Origin: Vreelandella stevensii S18214
GTDB lineage: Bacteria; Pseudomonadota; Gammaproteobacteria; Pseudomonadales; Halomonadaceae
NCBI RefSeq assembly: GCF_000275725.1
Contig: NZ_AJTS01000014.1
Span: 1 to 61,374, forward strand
Direction: 5' to 3'
Length of the DNA: 61,374 bases
Under the pieces are notes generated by a model. That model had not been told where the DNA came from, ran no database searches, and saw nothing but the letters and a program-made list of their open reading frames with translations. The first letter of the stretch is position 1. Each line of letters starts with the position of its first letter. The translations under genes and the position numbers were made by a program. Of this stretch, positions 17,030-26,294 are shown piece by piece.

Positions 17030-18859
17030 ATGTCCATGGAAAGTTTGGGGCTTGCGCCCAGCACGTTGGTGTTTGTAGTTCTTGGACTCACCCTGGCGGC
17101 GTTTGTCTGGGGGCGTTTTCGCTATGATCTGGTGGCCCTGGCGGCCTTGTTGGGCTCGGTCATGCTGGGGCTGGTACCCGCAGACGATGCGTTCATGGGC
17201 TTTGGCCACCCGGCGGTGATCACCGTTGCCGCCGTGCTGGTGCTGAGCCGTGGTTTCGAACGCTCAGGGGTGGTGGACGTCATTGCCCATCAGGTGCTCA
17301 AGGTCGGCGAGCGCCTGATGCTGCAGCTGCTGGTGCTGGTGGGCACGGTGGTGCTGTTGTCGGGGGTCATGAACAATGTTGGGGCATTGGCACTGCTGCT
17401 GCCGGTGGCCATGCGGCTGGCGCGAGAACACGATACGTCGCCCTCGCTGCTGTTGATGCCGCTGGCGTTTGGCTCGCTGCTGGGCGGCCTGACCACCCTG
17501 ATCGGTACTCCGCCGAACATCATCATCTCGGCGTATCGTGGCAATATCACGGGCGAAAATTTCGGCATGTTCAGCTTTACGCCCGTGGGTGCTGCGGTGG
17601 CGTTGGTGGGTCTGGCCTTCATTGTGCTGGTGGGCTGGCGATTCACCCCCAAACGCAATGCCCAGTCGGCCGATAATGACATGTTCGATACCGCTAATTA
17701 CCTGGTCGAACTCAAGGTCAGCGAGGCCTCGAAAGCCAACGGACTGACGCTGCAACAGCTGCGCGACGAGCTGGAAGAGACCATTCCCGTGCTGGCGGTG
17801 GTGCGCGACGATGACCGGCGGGCAGGCTACCGTTTCCACGGCGTGCTGCGCGAAGGCGATATCCTGCTGCTGGAGGCAGGCCCCGATGAATTGAGGCTGC
17901 TGGAAGACAAGGTGGGCCTGAGCGTCATTGCCGAGCCCGAGGAAGACGCAGAAGCAGAGAGCGACGAGCAAGCCGAGAAGGAGCGTCAGCCCGTCGATAC
18001 CGAAGGGCTGCAGTTGATCGAAGCGGTGGTGCGCAACGACTCGATGATGGTCAATCGCAGCGTGCGCCAACTGCGCCTGCATCATCAGTTTGGCCTGCAT
18101 CTGGTGGCGGTGGCCCGCGACGGCGCCCGGCTCAAGCAGCGGCTGCGCGACATTCGCTTTCAAACCGGCGACGTCCTGCTGCTGCAGGGCAGCGAAAACG
18201 AGATCGCCGACAGCCTGGCCACGCTGGGCTGCCTGCCGCTGGCCAACCGCGAGCTGAACCTGGGCCAGCCGCGCAAACTGTTGCTCTCGATCGGTATTTT
18301 CGTGATGGCTATTATCGCCATGCTGCTGGATCTGCTGCCCGCTGCGGTGGCCATGAGCACGGCGGCGCTGGTGTCGCTGTTGATCGGCGTGCTGCCGCTG
18401 CGAGAGGGGTATCAGGCCATCGACGGGCCGGTGATTGTGCTGCTGGCGGCCATGCTGCCGGTGGGCGAAGCGCTGGAAACCAGCGGCGGGGCGGCGATCA
18501 TTGCCAACGCGCTGCTGACCATTGGCCTGGAGTGGCCGGTGATCGTCTCCTTGGCGGGGCTCTTTCTGCTCTCCATGCTGCTGTCGAACGTGGTCAATAA
18601 TGCCGCTGCCGCGCTGCTGATGGCGCCCATTGCCGCCAGCCTGGCCAATGGATTCGACGTTTCCCTGGACCCCTTCCTGATGGTGGTGGCCGTCAGCGCC
18701 TCTTGTGCCTTCCTCACGCCTATCGGTCATCAGTCCAACACCCTGGTGCTGGGGCCAGGGGGCTACCGCTTTGGTGATTACTGGAAGCTGGGGTTGCCGC
18801 TCTCGCTGGTGGTGATGTGCGTGACGATACCGATGATTCTGTGGGTCTGGCCACTATAA
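17030..18859 (+). CDS. SLC13-family transporter with two TrkA-C domains
   Basis: A 609-residue inner-membrane protein. Two sets of membrane helices (about residues 10-205 and 415-609) flank a soluble stretch with two TrkA-C/RCK_C modules (LVELKVSEASKANGLTLQQL... and EAVVRNDSMMVNRSVRQLRL...), joined by an acidic linker. The motifs GSLLGGLTTLIGTPPNIIIS and SCAFLTPIGHQSNTLVLGPGGY are the paired signatures of this family. Members move sulfate, dicarboxylates or similar anions with sodium; the substrate here is unknown. The TrkA-C domains may sense a nucleotide or ion. It stands alone. Confidence 0.88.
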   Translation: MSMESLGLAPSTLVFVVLGLTLAAFVWGRFRYDLVALAALLGSVMLGLVPADDAFMGFGHPAVITVAAVLVLSRGFERSGVVDVIAHQVLKVGERLMLQLLVLVGTVVLLSGVMNNVGALALLLPVAMRLAREHDTSPSLLLMPLAFGSLLGGLTTLIGTPPNIIISAYRGNITGENFGMFSFTPVGAAVALVGLAFIVLVGWRFTPKRNAQSADNDMFDTANYLVELKVSEASKANGLTLQQLRDELEETIPVLAVVRDDDRRAGYRFHGVLREGDILLLEAGPDELRLLEDKVGLSVIAEPEEDAEAESDEQAEKERQPVDTEGLQLIEAVVRNDSMMVNRSVRQLRLHHQFGLHLVAVARDGARLKQRLRDIRFQTGDVLLLQGSENEIADSLATLGCLPLANRELNLGQPRKLLLSIGIFVMAIIAMLLDLLPAAVAMSTAALVSLLIGVLPLREGYQAIDGPVIVLLAAMLPVGEALETSGGAAIIANALLTIGLEWPVIVSLAGLFLLSMLLSNVVNNAAAALLMAPIAASLANGFDVSLDPFLMVVAVSASCAFLTPIGHQSNTLVLGPGGYRFGDYWKLGLPLSLVVMCVTIPMILWVWPL

Positions 18860-18895
18860 GCAATACCTCATCGGCTTTTGGCCATGTTCGCGTGA

Positions 18896-18906
18896 TCGAT
18901 TATCGA
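18896..18906. promoter_or_regulatory. Candidate GlpR half-site pair upstream of glpR
   Basis: TCGATTATCGA is palindromic except at its centre and is followed by AAAATTTT, 57 bases before glpR. Similar TCG/CGA-core motifs occur upstream of glpK and of the GlpS-GlpV gene. Confidence 0.35.
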
Positions 18907-18962
18907 AAATTTTGCTAATCTATTACGCACATGGATCAATCAATAACGAACAGGCCGGGCTT

Positions 18963-19721
18963 ATGAACCAGCAGTATCGCCAGGATGCCATTGTCGAGCT
19001 GGTGCGCCAGCATGGTTACATGAGCATCGAGCAACTGACCGAACATTTTGCGGTAACGCCCCAGACCATCCGGCGTGATCTGAATACCCTGGCCAATGAT
19101 GGGCGCGTCCGGCGCGTGCATGGCGGTGTAGGGGTCGAGTCGAGCACGGTGAACACCGCCTACAGCACGCGCAAGACGCTGCACCTGGAAGAGAAAGAGC
19201 GGATTGCCCGCTGCATGGCCCAGCATATTCCTCACCATGCTTCCCTGTTTATCAATATCGGTACCAGCAACGAGATGATTGCCCAGGCGCTGCTGGAGCA
19301 CCAGGGGCTGGAAATCATCACCAACAACCTGAACGTGGCTGCCATCCTGCAGCACAAGGAAGACTTCACGGTGATCATCGCCGGGGGGCAGGTGCGTTCG
19401 CGCGATGGTGGCATCATCGGTGAAGCCACCATCGACTTCATCAATCAGTTCAAGGTGGATTACGGCATCATCGGTATCAGTGGTATCGATGAAGATGGCT
19501 CGCTGCTGGAGTTCGACTACCAGGAAGTGCGAGTGGCCCAGGCCATTATCGCCAACTCTCGTCGGGTGTATCTCGCTGCCGACTACTCGAAGTTTCACCG
19601 TAACCCGGTGGTGCGTCAGGGCAATCTGTCGCAACTGGATGCGCTGTTCACCGACCGTCGGCCGCCGGAGTCGATTACCCGTCTGCTTACCCAGCACGAT
19701 GTGGCGCTGCACATCGCCTGA
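18963..19721 (+). CDS. glpR: DeoR-family glycerol 3-phosphate regulon repressor
   Basis: Residues 1-57 form the DeoR helix-turn-helix (YRQDAIVELVRQHGYMSIEQL... VTPQTIRRDLNTLANDGRVRRVHGG). The rest is a DeoR sensor domain with FINIGTSNEMIAQALLEH, IITNNLNVAAIL, IIAGGQVRSRDGGIIG and YLAADYSKF, as in GlpR. It represses glycerol genes until glycerol 3-phosphate binds. At 252 residues it has the normal length. It lies directly before glpK in the same direction, with glpD and transporter remnants nearby. Confidence 0.92.
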   Translation: MNQQYRQDAIVELVRQHGYMSIEQLTEHFAVTPQTIRRDLNTLANDGRVRRVHGGVGVESSTVNTAYSTRKTLHLEEKERIARCMAQHIPHHASLFINIGTSNEMIAQALLEHQGLEIITNNLNVAAILQHKEDFTVIIAGGQVRSRDGGIIGEATIDFINQFKVDYGIIGISGIDEDGSLLEFDYQEVRVAQAIIANSRRVYLAADYSKFHRNPVVRQGNLSQLDALFTDRRPPESITRLLTQHDVALHIA

Positions 19722-19800
19722 CCCAGCGTGAAGGGCATGCCACCTTGGCAAGTTTCATACTTGAGCATTGCGAGCCGCTGGCGTAGCCTTGGAGCATAAT

Positions 19801-19829
19801 AAAACGAAACAAAACCGACAAAATCGAAA
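19801..19829 (+). promoter_or_regulatory. Three phased A-rich repeats before glpK
   Basis: AAAACGAAAC, AAAACCGACA and AAAATCGAAA follow each other at 9-10 bp spacing, about one helical turn, 27 bases before the glpK start. DeoR-family repressors often use such direct repeats, so these are candidate GlpR sites. Unproven. Confidence 0.4.
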
Positions 19830-19855
19830 GAACCCTACAACAAAGTGAACACGAT

Positions 19856-21340
19856 ATGTCCTCCTTCATTCTTGCCATCGATCAAGGTACCACCAGCTCT
19901 CGTGCCATTCTCTTCGACCGCCAGGGCCAGGTAGCGGCCGTTGCCCAGCAGGAGTTTCCCCAGCACTTTCCCCAGGATGGTTGGATCGAGCACGACCCGG
20001 AGGATATCTGGGACTCCGTGGTGGCGACTTGCCGAGAGGTGCTGGCCAAGGCCCGGGTCAGTGCCGAACAGATAGACGGTGTCGGCATCACCAACCAGCG
20101 AGAAACCACGGTGGTATGGGATCGCGCCACGGGCAAGCCACTCTATAACGCCATTGTCTGGCAGGATCGGCGCACCTCCGAACGCTGTCAGGCGCTGCGG
20201 GACGCGGGCCATACCGAGGCGGTGCAGGCCAAAACCGGGCTGCTGATCGACCCCTACTTCTCTGCCACCAAGCTGGCCTGGATACTCGATCGGGTCGAGG
20301 GCGCTCGCGAACGGGCGGCCAAGGGGGAGCTGGCCTTCGGTACCATCGACAGCTTCCTGATCTGGCGCTTGACCGAAGGCCAACAGCACGTCACCGATGC
20401 CACCAACGCCTCGCGTACGGCGCTGTTCAACATTCATGAGCAGCGTTGGGACGATGAGCTGCTGGCGCTGTTCGGCGTGCCCGACAACATGCTGCCAGAC
20501 GTGAAAGACTCCAGCGACGACTTTGGCACGATGGCAGCCCACTGGCTGGGGGCTGCCTTGCCCATCGCCGGGGTTGCGGGTGACCAGCAGGCAGCCCTGG
20601 TCGGGCAAGCCTGCTTCAAACCCGGCATGGGCAAAAGCACGTACGGCACGGGCTGTTTCATGATCGTGAATACCGGCGATACGCCGTCGGTATCTCGCAA
20701 CCGCCTGCTGACCACCGTGGGTTACCGGATCAATGGCCAGCCCACCTACGCCATGGAGGGCAGTATCTTCGTGGCCGGGGCGACCGTGCAGTGGCTACGT
20801 GACGGACTGAACCTGTTTGCCGACGCCTCGGAAACCGAAGCCTTGGCCCAGAAAACCCGTAGCGGGCACAGCGTGTACCTGGTGCCTGCCTTTACCGGGC
20901 TGGGTGCCCCCCATTGGGACCCCAAGGCCCGCGGTGCCATTTTTGGCCTGACCCGAGACACCGGGATCGCCGAAATCGTCGCGGCCGGGCTGCAGGCGGT
21001 GTGTTACCAGACTCGAGACCTTCAGCTCTGCATGAACGATGATATGGATGCTGCGCCAGGCAACCTGCGTGTCGATGGCGGCATGGTGAAAAATAGCTGG
21101 GTGATGCAGTTTCTGGCCGACATGCTCAACGTGCAGGTGGATCGACCGACGATTCTGGAAACCACGGCGCTGGGGGCGGCGTATCTGGCTGGGCTGCGGC
21201 TGGGGTGGTACGCCACCCTGGAAGAGATAGAACAGCTGTGGCGCTGCGAGAAGAGCTTCACGCCCAGCATGGAGGAGGCGACTCGCGAACAGCTTTATCA
21301 GGGCTGGTTGGATGCCGTTTCCCGCGTGCGCTCCACGTAG
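19856..21340 (+). CDS. glpK: Glycerol kinase
   Basis: Phosphorylates glycerol to glycerol 3-phosphate with ATP. The FGGY-family signatures are intact: [17 protein letters not shown] at the start, [30 protein letters not shown] near 80, [31 protein letters not shown] and [22 protein letters not shown]. Length (494) is normal. Together with glpR and glpD it forms the complete cytosolic glycerol route; no glpF facilitator is visible in the window and the ABC importer is broken. Confidence 0.97.
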   Translation: MSSFILAIDQGTTSSRAILFDRQGQVAAVAQQEFPQHFPQDGWIEHDPEDIWDSVVATCREVLAKARVSAEQIDGVGITNQRETTVVWDRATGKPLYNAIVWQDRRTSERCQALRDAGHTEAVQAKTGLLIDPYFSATKLAWILDRVEGARERAAKGELAFGTIDSFLIWRLTEGQQHVTDATNASRTALFNIHEQRWDDELLALFGVPDNMLPDVKDSSDDFGTMAAHWLGAALPIAGVAGDQQAALVGQACFKPGMGKSTYGTGCFMIVNTGDTPSVSRNRLLTTVGYRINGQPTYAMEGSIFVAGATVQWLRDGLNLFADASETEALAQKTRSGHSVYLVPAFTGLGAPHWDPKARGAIFGLTRDTGIAEIVAAGLQAVCYQTRDLQLCMNDDMDAAPGNLRVDGGMVKNSWVMQFLADMLNVQVDRPTILETTALGAAYLAGLRLGWYATLEEIEQLWRCEKSFTPSMEEATREQLYQGWLDAVSRVRST

Positions 21341-21380
21341 TCTCTATATAACGCCTATTTGCTGCCTGGATTCAAGCAAT

Positions 21381-21412
21381 AAACGCTGCCCAAACAAGGG
21401 TGGCGTTTTTTT
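21381..21412 (+). terminator. Rho-independent terminator of glpK
   Basis: Imperfect stem AAACGCTGCCC / GGGTGGCGTTT with a 6-base loop and a run of seven T. Confidence 0.75.
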
Positions 21413-21869
21413 ATTATGTTTTTTCAGTATTCAGGTTTTTGTTAGCACTCTTACTTGTTTTTCAAGTTTCATTTAAAACAGTCGTTTAACTGCGCTTGTG
21501 AAAGTAACCATCAGCACTTTCATGGTTATGGCGTTTATGTAGTCAAGCTACAACCGCACCTGCTGCCAAGGGTGCATTGTGAGTATTGCCCCCGTGAACC
21601 ATAGTGAAGTCATGGAACACGGCGGTGTCTTGTTATCCCGATACGCCGCAGGGTTCCTTGCTACACACCGAGGCGCTGATGTTTTACCAAAGCGCCAAAG
21701 GCGAAGGTCTTGTAACGCTTGTGACCGTTTCGCAGTTACCGAACTGGGCACTTACCCGGCCCAGCATGAGTAGCAATGTCATCATTCTTCATTAATAAGA
21801 TGGCTGCTTGATTACCACACTCCGTGAACCGTAACAGGCAGCGGCTGAGCATACCATGAGGGACTTACC
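21413..21869. other. Structured intergenic stretch, no gene recognised
   Basis: No convincing coding sequence is present in these roughly 450 bases. At 21500-21527 two interleaved 6-bp inverted repeats (GAAAGT with ACTTTC, AACCAT with ATGGTT) could form an H-type pseudoknot. It is followed by hairpins TGTAG/CTACA, GCGGTGT/ACGCCGC and GGCGCT/AGCGCC (21672-21696). This density suggests a leader RNA or small RNA, but I recognise no known family. Two 60-odd-codon open frames in it look fortuitous. Confidence 0.35.
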
Positions 21870-22094
21870 ATGAACTGCATCGAATTGAGCCAACAAGCTG
21901 ACCGTATCGCTAGCACTTTCAGTAAACAGGATCTGGCCAAACTGGTCCTGGCGCTAAAAGGCAATCGCGAGTCGCTGCAACACGCGGTCGAGGTCATCGA
22001 CACCATCGACAGCCGACAGGGGTGTACCCTGGAAGAGGCTTGGGATGAAGTACTGGCCGGCGACTCTCAACTGGCGGTGGTACACGACGAGTAG
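21870..22094 (+). CDS. Small acidic protein, unknown function
   Basis: A 74-residue product starting at an ATG with GAGGGA 8 bases upstream and followed by a strong terminator, which together support a real gene. It looks alpha-helical and acidic (SQQADRIASTFSKQDLAKLVLAL, CTLEEAWDEVLAGDSQLAVVHDE) with no signal peptide or membrane segment. I do not recognise a family. The structured stretch upstream may be its leader. Confidence 0.6.
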   Translation: MNCIELSQQADRIASTFSKQDLAKLVLALKGNRESLQHAVEVIDTIDSRQGCTLEEAWDEVLAGDSQLAVVHDE

Positions 22095-22121
22095 GTCGTC
22101 ACTCGCTTGCTGAACTGATTG

Positions 22122-22153
22122 GCCCCCTGCCAGTGATGGCAGGGGGCTTTTTA
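22122..22153. terminator. Rho-independent terminator
   Basis: Perfect 11-bp arms GCCCCCTGCCA / TGGCAGGGGGC, a GTGA loop and CTTTTTA. It ends the small acidic gene and separates it from the convergent glpD. Confidence 0.9.
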
Positions 22154-22208
22154 TTGGGTTTTATTGGGCGTGCACCTGCAAGCGGGGGGGTTACGCCAGG
22201 CTGGCGGG

Positions 22209-23837
22209 TTAGCTGGGGGGGCGAGAAGTATCGCGGTTTTCCGCAAAGTAAGTGGCCAGGCGTGCCTCGGCCTCTTCACCGAACAGCACGCGGCAGGCTT
22301 CTTGCAACCCGCTGGAGTGGCGTAGCTGCTCGTGATGAACCACCATCGACACCTTGGCACGCCGACGCAGAAAATCTTCCAGCTGGGTGATCATTTCATG
22401 GTCTCGGGCATGCTCGATTTCACAGCGGATGTACTCGGTGCCTTCGATGAGAATATCGGCCTCCGAAGGGTCCTGGCGGATTTTTTCCAGCATCGGGATG
22501 GCCTGTTCGGCGTAGCGTCGCCACAGCCGAGAGGATAGCGGCTCGGAGGAGGTGGCGGCCGTCATGGCGTCCAGATTCATGCGCTTGGCCTGGTCCATGA
22601 ACTGCTGCTTGACCGGCTCGGGCGGCTCACCGTACCAGTGAAAACTGGGGTCGGGCAGGGTAACGCCCAGTTTCATGACTTCACCGGAAATTTCATCGCC
22701 CACGTTCAGGCAGTCGGTCAGCTTGCCGCCAAAGATGCTGATATGCGCGCTTTCCGGGTTGGTATCGATGACGTGCTTGCGTGACAGCTGCAGAAAGTCT
22801 CGGTCGCTGCCTTGTTCGGCCTTGATGGCCAGCGGCCGCACGCCGCAGCGGGTGGAGATGATGTCATCCTGGGTCAGCGGCTTGTCCAGTGTCAGTCGCT
22901 TGTTGATGTTTTCCAGCACGAAGGCGATGTCGTCTGCCGTGACATCGACTTCAGGGCTTTCCATGTGCGTATCGGTGGTACCGATACAGGTACGATTGCC
23001 CATGGGGATCACGAAGAACAGACGGCCATCATCGGCAAAGAAGGCCAGCACGCGCTTGGTCGCCGTGAGCTGGGGCACGATGAGGTGAATGCCCTTGGAG
23101 TACAAGTGCTGATGGGTGGTCTTCTGGCCCGTCAGGGCATTGTGCTGGTCGACCCACGGCCCGGCGGCGTTGATCAACACTTTGGAACGAATATTGAAGG
23201 TCGTGCCGTCCATGACGTTGCGGGCGCGGGTGACCCAGTGTTCTCCATCGCGTTCGGCGCCCAGCGACTCGACGTAATTGGCGGCGACGGCACCGTAGTT
23301 CAACGCATGGCGCACGAAGTTGAAGACGAAGCGGGCATCGTTGTCGTGCAGGTAGGCATCGGAATATTCGAACCCGCCCACGGCATCCTTGATATCGATG
23401 ATGGGCTCTTCCTGCTTGAGTTTCCTGGGAGACAGCAGGCGGGGCAGGCGTGTAAAGCCATTGCCCATCAGCCAGTACAGCCAGGTACCCGCCCACAGAT
23501 AGCGGGGCGAGTGCCGAAAACCTTGGGTGATGGTGGTTAAAAAGCGAATTTCTTCCACCGTCGAAGGGTAGCTCTTGATCAGGTGGTTACGGCTCTTGCA
23601 GAGCTTGCGCACCAGGGCAAAGTCCTTGCTTTCCATATACTTGATTCCCCCCCAAACCAGGTTGGAGGAGTGCATGCTGGTACTGCCAGCGAAGTCACCA
23701 CGGTCAATCAGGGCCACTTTGGCGCCTTTGCCTGCCAGCGCCGCAGCGGTGGCTGCACCATTGATGCCACCACCAATGATCAGTGCGTCAAAGTCATCGG
23801 TGTGCAATTTCTCTACATTACGGTTACGCAGTTTCAT
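22209..23837 (-). CDS. glpD: Glycerol-3-phosphate dehydrogenase, aerobic
   Basis: A membrane-associated FAD enzyme that oxidises glycerol 3-phosphate to dihydroxyacetone phosphate and passes electrons to quinone. FAD-binding DALIIGGGINGAATAAALAGKGAKVALIDRGDF lies near residues 18-50, with SSNLVWGGIKYME, INAAGPWVD and FFVIPMGNRTCIGTTDT further on. The ATG at 23837 gives 542 residues. It lies 92 bases after the GlpS-GlpV chimera in the same direction, with a GC-rich hairpin between them. Confidence 0.95.
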   Translation of the reverse strand: MKLRNRNVEKLHTDDFDALIIGGGINGAATAAALAGKGAKVALIDRGDFAGSTSMHSSNLVWGGIKYMESKDFALVRKLCKSRNHLIKSYPSTVEEIRFLTTITQGFRHSPRYLWAGTWLYWLMGNGFTRLPRLLSPRKLKQEEPIIDIKDAVGGFEYSDAYLHDNDARFVFNFVRHALNYGAVAANYVESLGAERDGEHWVTRARNVMDGTTFNIRSKVLINAAGPWVDQHNALTGQKTTHQHLYSKGIHLIVPQLTATKRVLAFFADDGRLFFVIPMGNRTCIGTTDTHMESPEVDVTADDIAFVLENINKRLTLDKPLTQDDIISTRCGVRPLAIKAEQGSDRDFLQLSRKHVIDTNPESAHISIFGGKLTDCLNVGDEISGEVMKLGVTLPDPSFHWYGEPPEPVKQQFMDQAKRMNLDAMTAATSSEPLSSRLWRRYAEQAIPMLEKIRQDPSEADILIEGTEYIRCEIEHARDHEMITQLEDFLRRRAKVSMVVHHEQLRHSSGLQEACRVLFGEEAEARLATYFAENRDTSRPPS

Positions 23838-23903
23838 GGCGGATCCACTTATCAAGAAAAAGCCCCAGCTTGGCACGCGGTCGTCACTGACTGCCGAAAC
23901 GAT

Positions 23904-23923
23904 GGGCGGGCTTGCGCCCGCCC
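23904..23923 (-). other. GC-rich hairpin between the glpV remnant and glpD
   Basis: GGGCGGGCTTGCGCCCGCCC is a perfect 8-bp stem with a TTGC loop. No T tract follows on either strand, so it is more likely an mRNA stability or partial attenuation element than a terminator. Confidence 0.5.
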
Positions 23924-23929
23924 AAGGGC

Positions 23930-25849
23930 TCAGCGAGTGCCTGCGGCCATCCAGGCTTCCATCATTTCGTCGTAGGGCACGGTGGTACCCTGCGGCATTT
24001 CATCGTCGAGTTTTGGTTTGGGCGCGCCGTCCTGATCCAGCCAGTACTGGGGGTCACGCTCTTCGTTGAGTACCGGGGCATAGCTGTCGAACACATTGGC
24101 CCGAGCCAGGCGATTCATGGTGTTGTCCATGTCGGCCGCCAGCTTGTCCAGACCTTCCTGGGGCGTGACTTCACCGCTCATGACCGGTGCCAGGTTTTGC
24201 CACCACAGCGGTGCCATGCGCGGATAGTCAGGCACGTTGGTGCCGGTCGGTGTCCAGTTGGACTCGTTGGGGCTGCGGTAGAACTCCACCAGGCCGCCGA
24301 GTTTGGGGGCCATTTCGGTCATCTGGTCCGAGAAGATGTCGGATTCACGAATGGGTGTGAGGCCGTGCATCAGTTTTTCCAGCGAGGTGGTTTTGGCCAC
24401 GGTGAACTGGGCGAACAGCCAGGCCGCCGTACGACGGTCTTCGGGCGTGGAGTCGAAGAAGGTCCAGGCACCTACGTCCTGATAACCCACTTTCATGCCT
24501 TCTTCCCAATACGGGCCCGTGGGCGAGGGTGCCATGCGCCACAGCGGGTTGCCTTCGTCATCGGTCACGGCCACGGAGGGGTCGGTCATGTCGGCAGTGA
24601 AGGCGGTATACCAGAAGATTTGCTGGGCAATGTGACCCTGCGCAGGCACCGGCCCGGCTTCACCGAACGTCATGCCCTGGGCTTCGGCGGGCGCAAAGTC
24701 ACGCAGCCAATCCACGGCTTTCTGCATGGCAAATACCGACGCCGGTGAGTTGGTGGCACCACCGCGGCTGACGCTGGCGCCCACCGGCTGGCTCTCCTCG
24801 TTCACGCGGATGCCCCAGTCGTCGACGGGATTACCAAACGGCACCCCTGGGCTGCCCATGCCGGCCATCGACAGCCAGGAGTCGTGGAAACGCCAGCCCA
24901 ACGAGGGGTCACGGCGACCATAATCCATGTGGCCATACACTTTGGTGCCATCGATCTCGCCCACGTGGACGGTAAAGAACTCGGCGATATCCTCGTAGGC
25001 CGTCCAGTTGGTGGGAACGCCCAGATCGTAACCGTAGATGTCCCGGAACTGTTCCTGCAGGTCTTCACGCTGGAACCAGTCATAGCGGAACCAGTAAAGG
25101 TTGGCGAACTGTTGGGTCGGCAGTTGGTAGACGCTGCCATCAGGCCCGGTGCCGTACTGCAGGCCGATGAAGTCGTCCAGGTCCAGCGTAGGCAGGGTGT
25201 AGTCCGCCCATTCGTTGGCCATGGCCTCGGTCAGGTTGATGGTGGTGCCGCCCAGGGCTAGCGCTTCGTTGGGCTCGGTGGTGGCGTACACGGCAATGCA
25301 GTTGCGCGCCTTGAACAGCTCGCGCAGTTCGTCGCGCAGCTCTTCACGCAGCTTGTAGTCGAGGTTGACGAGTGGCTCGTCGAACAGGATCAGGTCGGCA
25401 TCCTTGACCAGCGCACGGCCCATGGCGGTGCGCTGTTGCTGACCCCCGGAAAGCTCCTGGGGGTAGCGCTCCAGCAAATGCTCGATATGTAACATTTCCG
25501 CAATGCTTTCGACCCGCCGTTTGATCTCCTGGGAGGGCGTCTTGGCCAGCTTCAGCGGTGAGGCGATGTTGTCGCGCACCGTCAGGCTGGGGTAGTTGAT
25601 GAACTGTTGGTACACCATGGAAACGTTGCGCTTGCGTACCGAAACGCCGGTGACATCCTTGCCATCCATGTAAATGCGCCCGCGGGTAGGTTGTTCCAGG
25701 CCGGCCATCAAGCGCATCAGCGTGGTCTTGCCTGCCAGGGTCCTGCCCAGCAGCACGTTGAAAGAGCCCGGTTCCAGTGCCAGATCGACCCCCGTGATAT
25801 GAGGGTCACCGCCGACGACGTGGTCGATGTTTTGCAGATGTAAGGACAT
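23930..25849 (-). CDS. Chimeric GlpS ATPase-GlpV binding protein (deletion fusion)
   Basis: The first 200 residues are the N-terminal part of GlpS, an ATPase of the glycerol ABC importer: Walker A GRTLAGKTT (35-43), LSGGQQQR (133-140), LILFDEPLVNLDYKLREEL, then YATTEPNEALALGG. From about residue 201 the sequence is the middle and end of GlpV, the periplasmic glycerol-binding protein (INLTEAMANEWADYTLPTLD, QLPTQQFANLYWFRYDW, MAPSPTGPYW, GLTPIRESD). The rest of GlpS, GlpT, both permeases and the start of GlpV with its signal peptide are missing. The frame is open across the junction (about 25234-25255). The product cannot work as either part; the glycerol importer is lost unless another copy exists. 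Confidence 0.85.
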   Translation of the reverse strand: MSLHLQNIDHVVGGDPHITGVDLALEPGSFNVLLGRTLAGKTTLMRLMAGLEQPTRGRIYMDGKDVTGVSVRKRNVSMVYQQFINYPSLTVRDNIASPLKLAKTPSQEIKRRVESIAEMLHIEHLLERYPQELSGGQQQRTAMGRALVKDADLILFDEPLVNLDYKLREELRDELRELFKARNCIAVYATTEPNEALALGGTTINLTEAMANEWADYTLPTLDLDDFIGLQYGTGPDGSVYQLPTQQFANLYWFRYDWFQREDLQEQFRDIYGYDLGVPTNWTAYEDIAEFFTVHVGEIDGTKVYGHMDYGRRDPSLGWRFHDSWLSMAGMGSPGVPFGNPVDDWGIRVNEESQPVGASVSRGGATNSPASVFAMQKAVDWLRDFAPAEAQGMTFGEAGPVPAQGHIAQQIFWYTAFTADMTDPSVAVTDDEGNPLWRMAPSPTGPYWEEGMKVGYQDVGAWTFFDSTPEDRRTAAWLFAQFTVAKTTSLEKLMHGLTPIRESDIFSDQMTEMAPKLGGLVEFYRSPNESNWTPTGTNVPDYPRMAPLWWQNLAPVMSGEVTPQEGLDKLAADMDNTMNRLARANVFDSYAPVLNEERDPQYWLDQDGAPKPKLDDEMPQGTTVPYDEMMEAWMAAGTR

Positions 25850-25867
25850 GCCGATCTCGTTAGCGTC

Positions 25868-25898
25868 GTTGTTATGGATATTGCTATGGATATTGCTA
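25868..25898 (-). repeat. 12-bp tandem repeat in the glp leader
   Basis: ATGGATATTGCT is repeated in tandem (about 2.5 copies) just upstream of the glpS start codon. Related trinucleotide-like sequence continues to the right. It may be slippage-prone. Confidence 0.6.
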
Positions 25899-26026
25899 TG
25901 CGTGTTGTTATAGCTGTTGTCATGAACAGGTAGTGCGAAAACGAGTGTGTCTATCGCGCGGGTAGATCGGTCAAGCAGCTTGTTCTCTGTTTTTCTATTG
26001 TTCCAGACCACCGACCAAGGCGATAT

Positions 26027-26040
26027 TTTCATTAACGAAA
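26027..26040. promoter_or_regulatory. Candidate GlpR operator of the glp transporter remnant
   Basis: TTTCATTAACGAAA is a near-palindrome (12 of 14), about 180 bases before the glpS start, and another TTTCGAA core lies 14 bases on. It resembles the TTCG/CGAA cores near glpR and glpK. Confidence 0.35.
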
Positions 26041-26250
26041 GGCTAGTTGATCATTTTCGAACGTGCAACGCTTTTTTGATGGCTCATATATTCGCTTTTA
26101 GGCGTAGAGAGCCCATTATAGTGTGCGCAATAGATGAGCAGAGGATGTGAAGAGGGAGAAGAGGGAGAAGAGGGGGCGGCGCAGTGCCGAATAAAAGCAA
26201 AGTGGCGTCGTGCGTTTCGCTTTTGAACATTGTGAGGCGATAAACGAAAA
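26041..26250. other. Intergenic stretch with purine-rich triplicated motif
   Basis: No gene is visible. At about 26149-26175 the unit GAAGAGGGA is repeated about three times, then GGGGGCGGCG. Otherwise unremarkable; it carries the promoter side of the glp remnant on the minus strand. Confidence 0.4.
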
Positions 26251-26273
26251 AACCGGCCTGTGTCAGGCCGGTT
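26251..26273 (-). terminator. Rho-independent terminator of fadE
   Basis: Perfect 10-bp arms AACCGGCCTG / CAGGCCGGTT with a TGT loop. On the minus strand it is followed by TTTTTTCG. Confidence 0.88.
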
Positions 26274-26294
26274 TCATTCACCCTCAAGCGTCGT

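Noticed and set aside
17264-18730. Open frame rich in Gln and His on the minus strand
   Set aside because: Antisense to the SLC13 transporter; composition is typical of a reverse-frame shadow.
21579-21795. Two open frames of about 64 codons between glpK and the small acidic gene
   Set aside because: They overlap each other, lack good ribosome sites and run across inverted repeats; an RNA or leader seems more likely.
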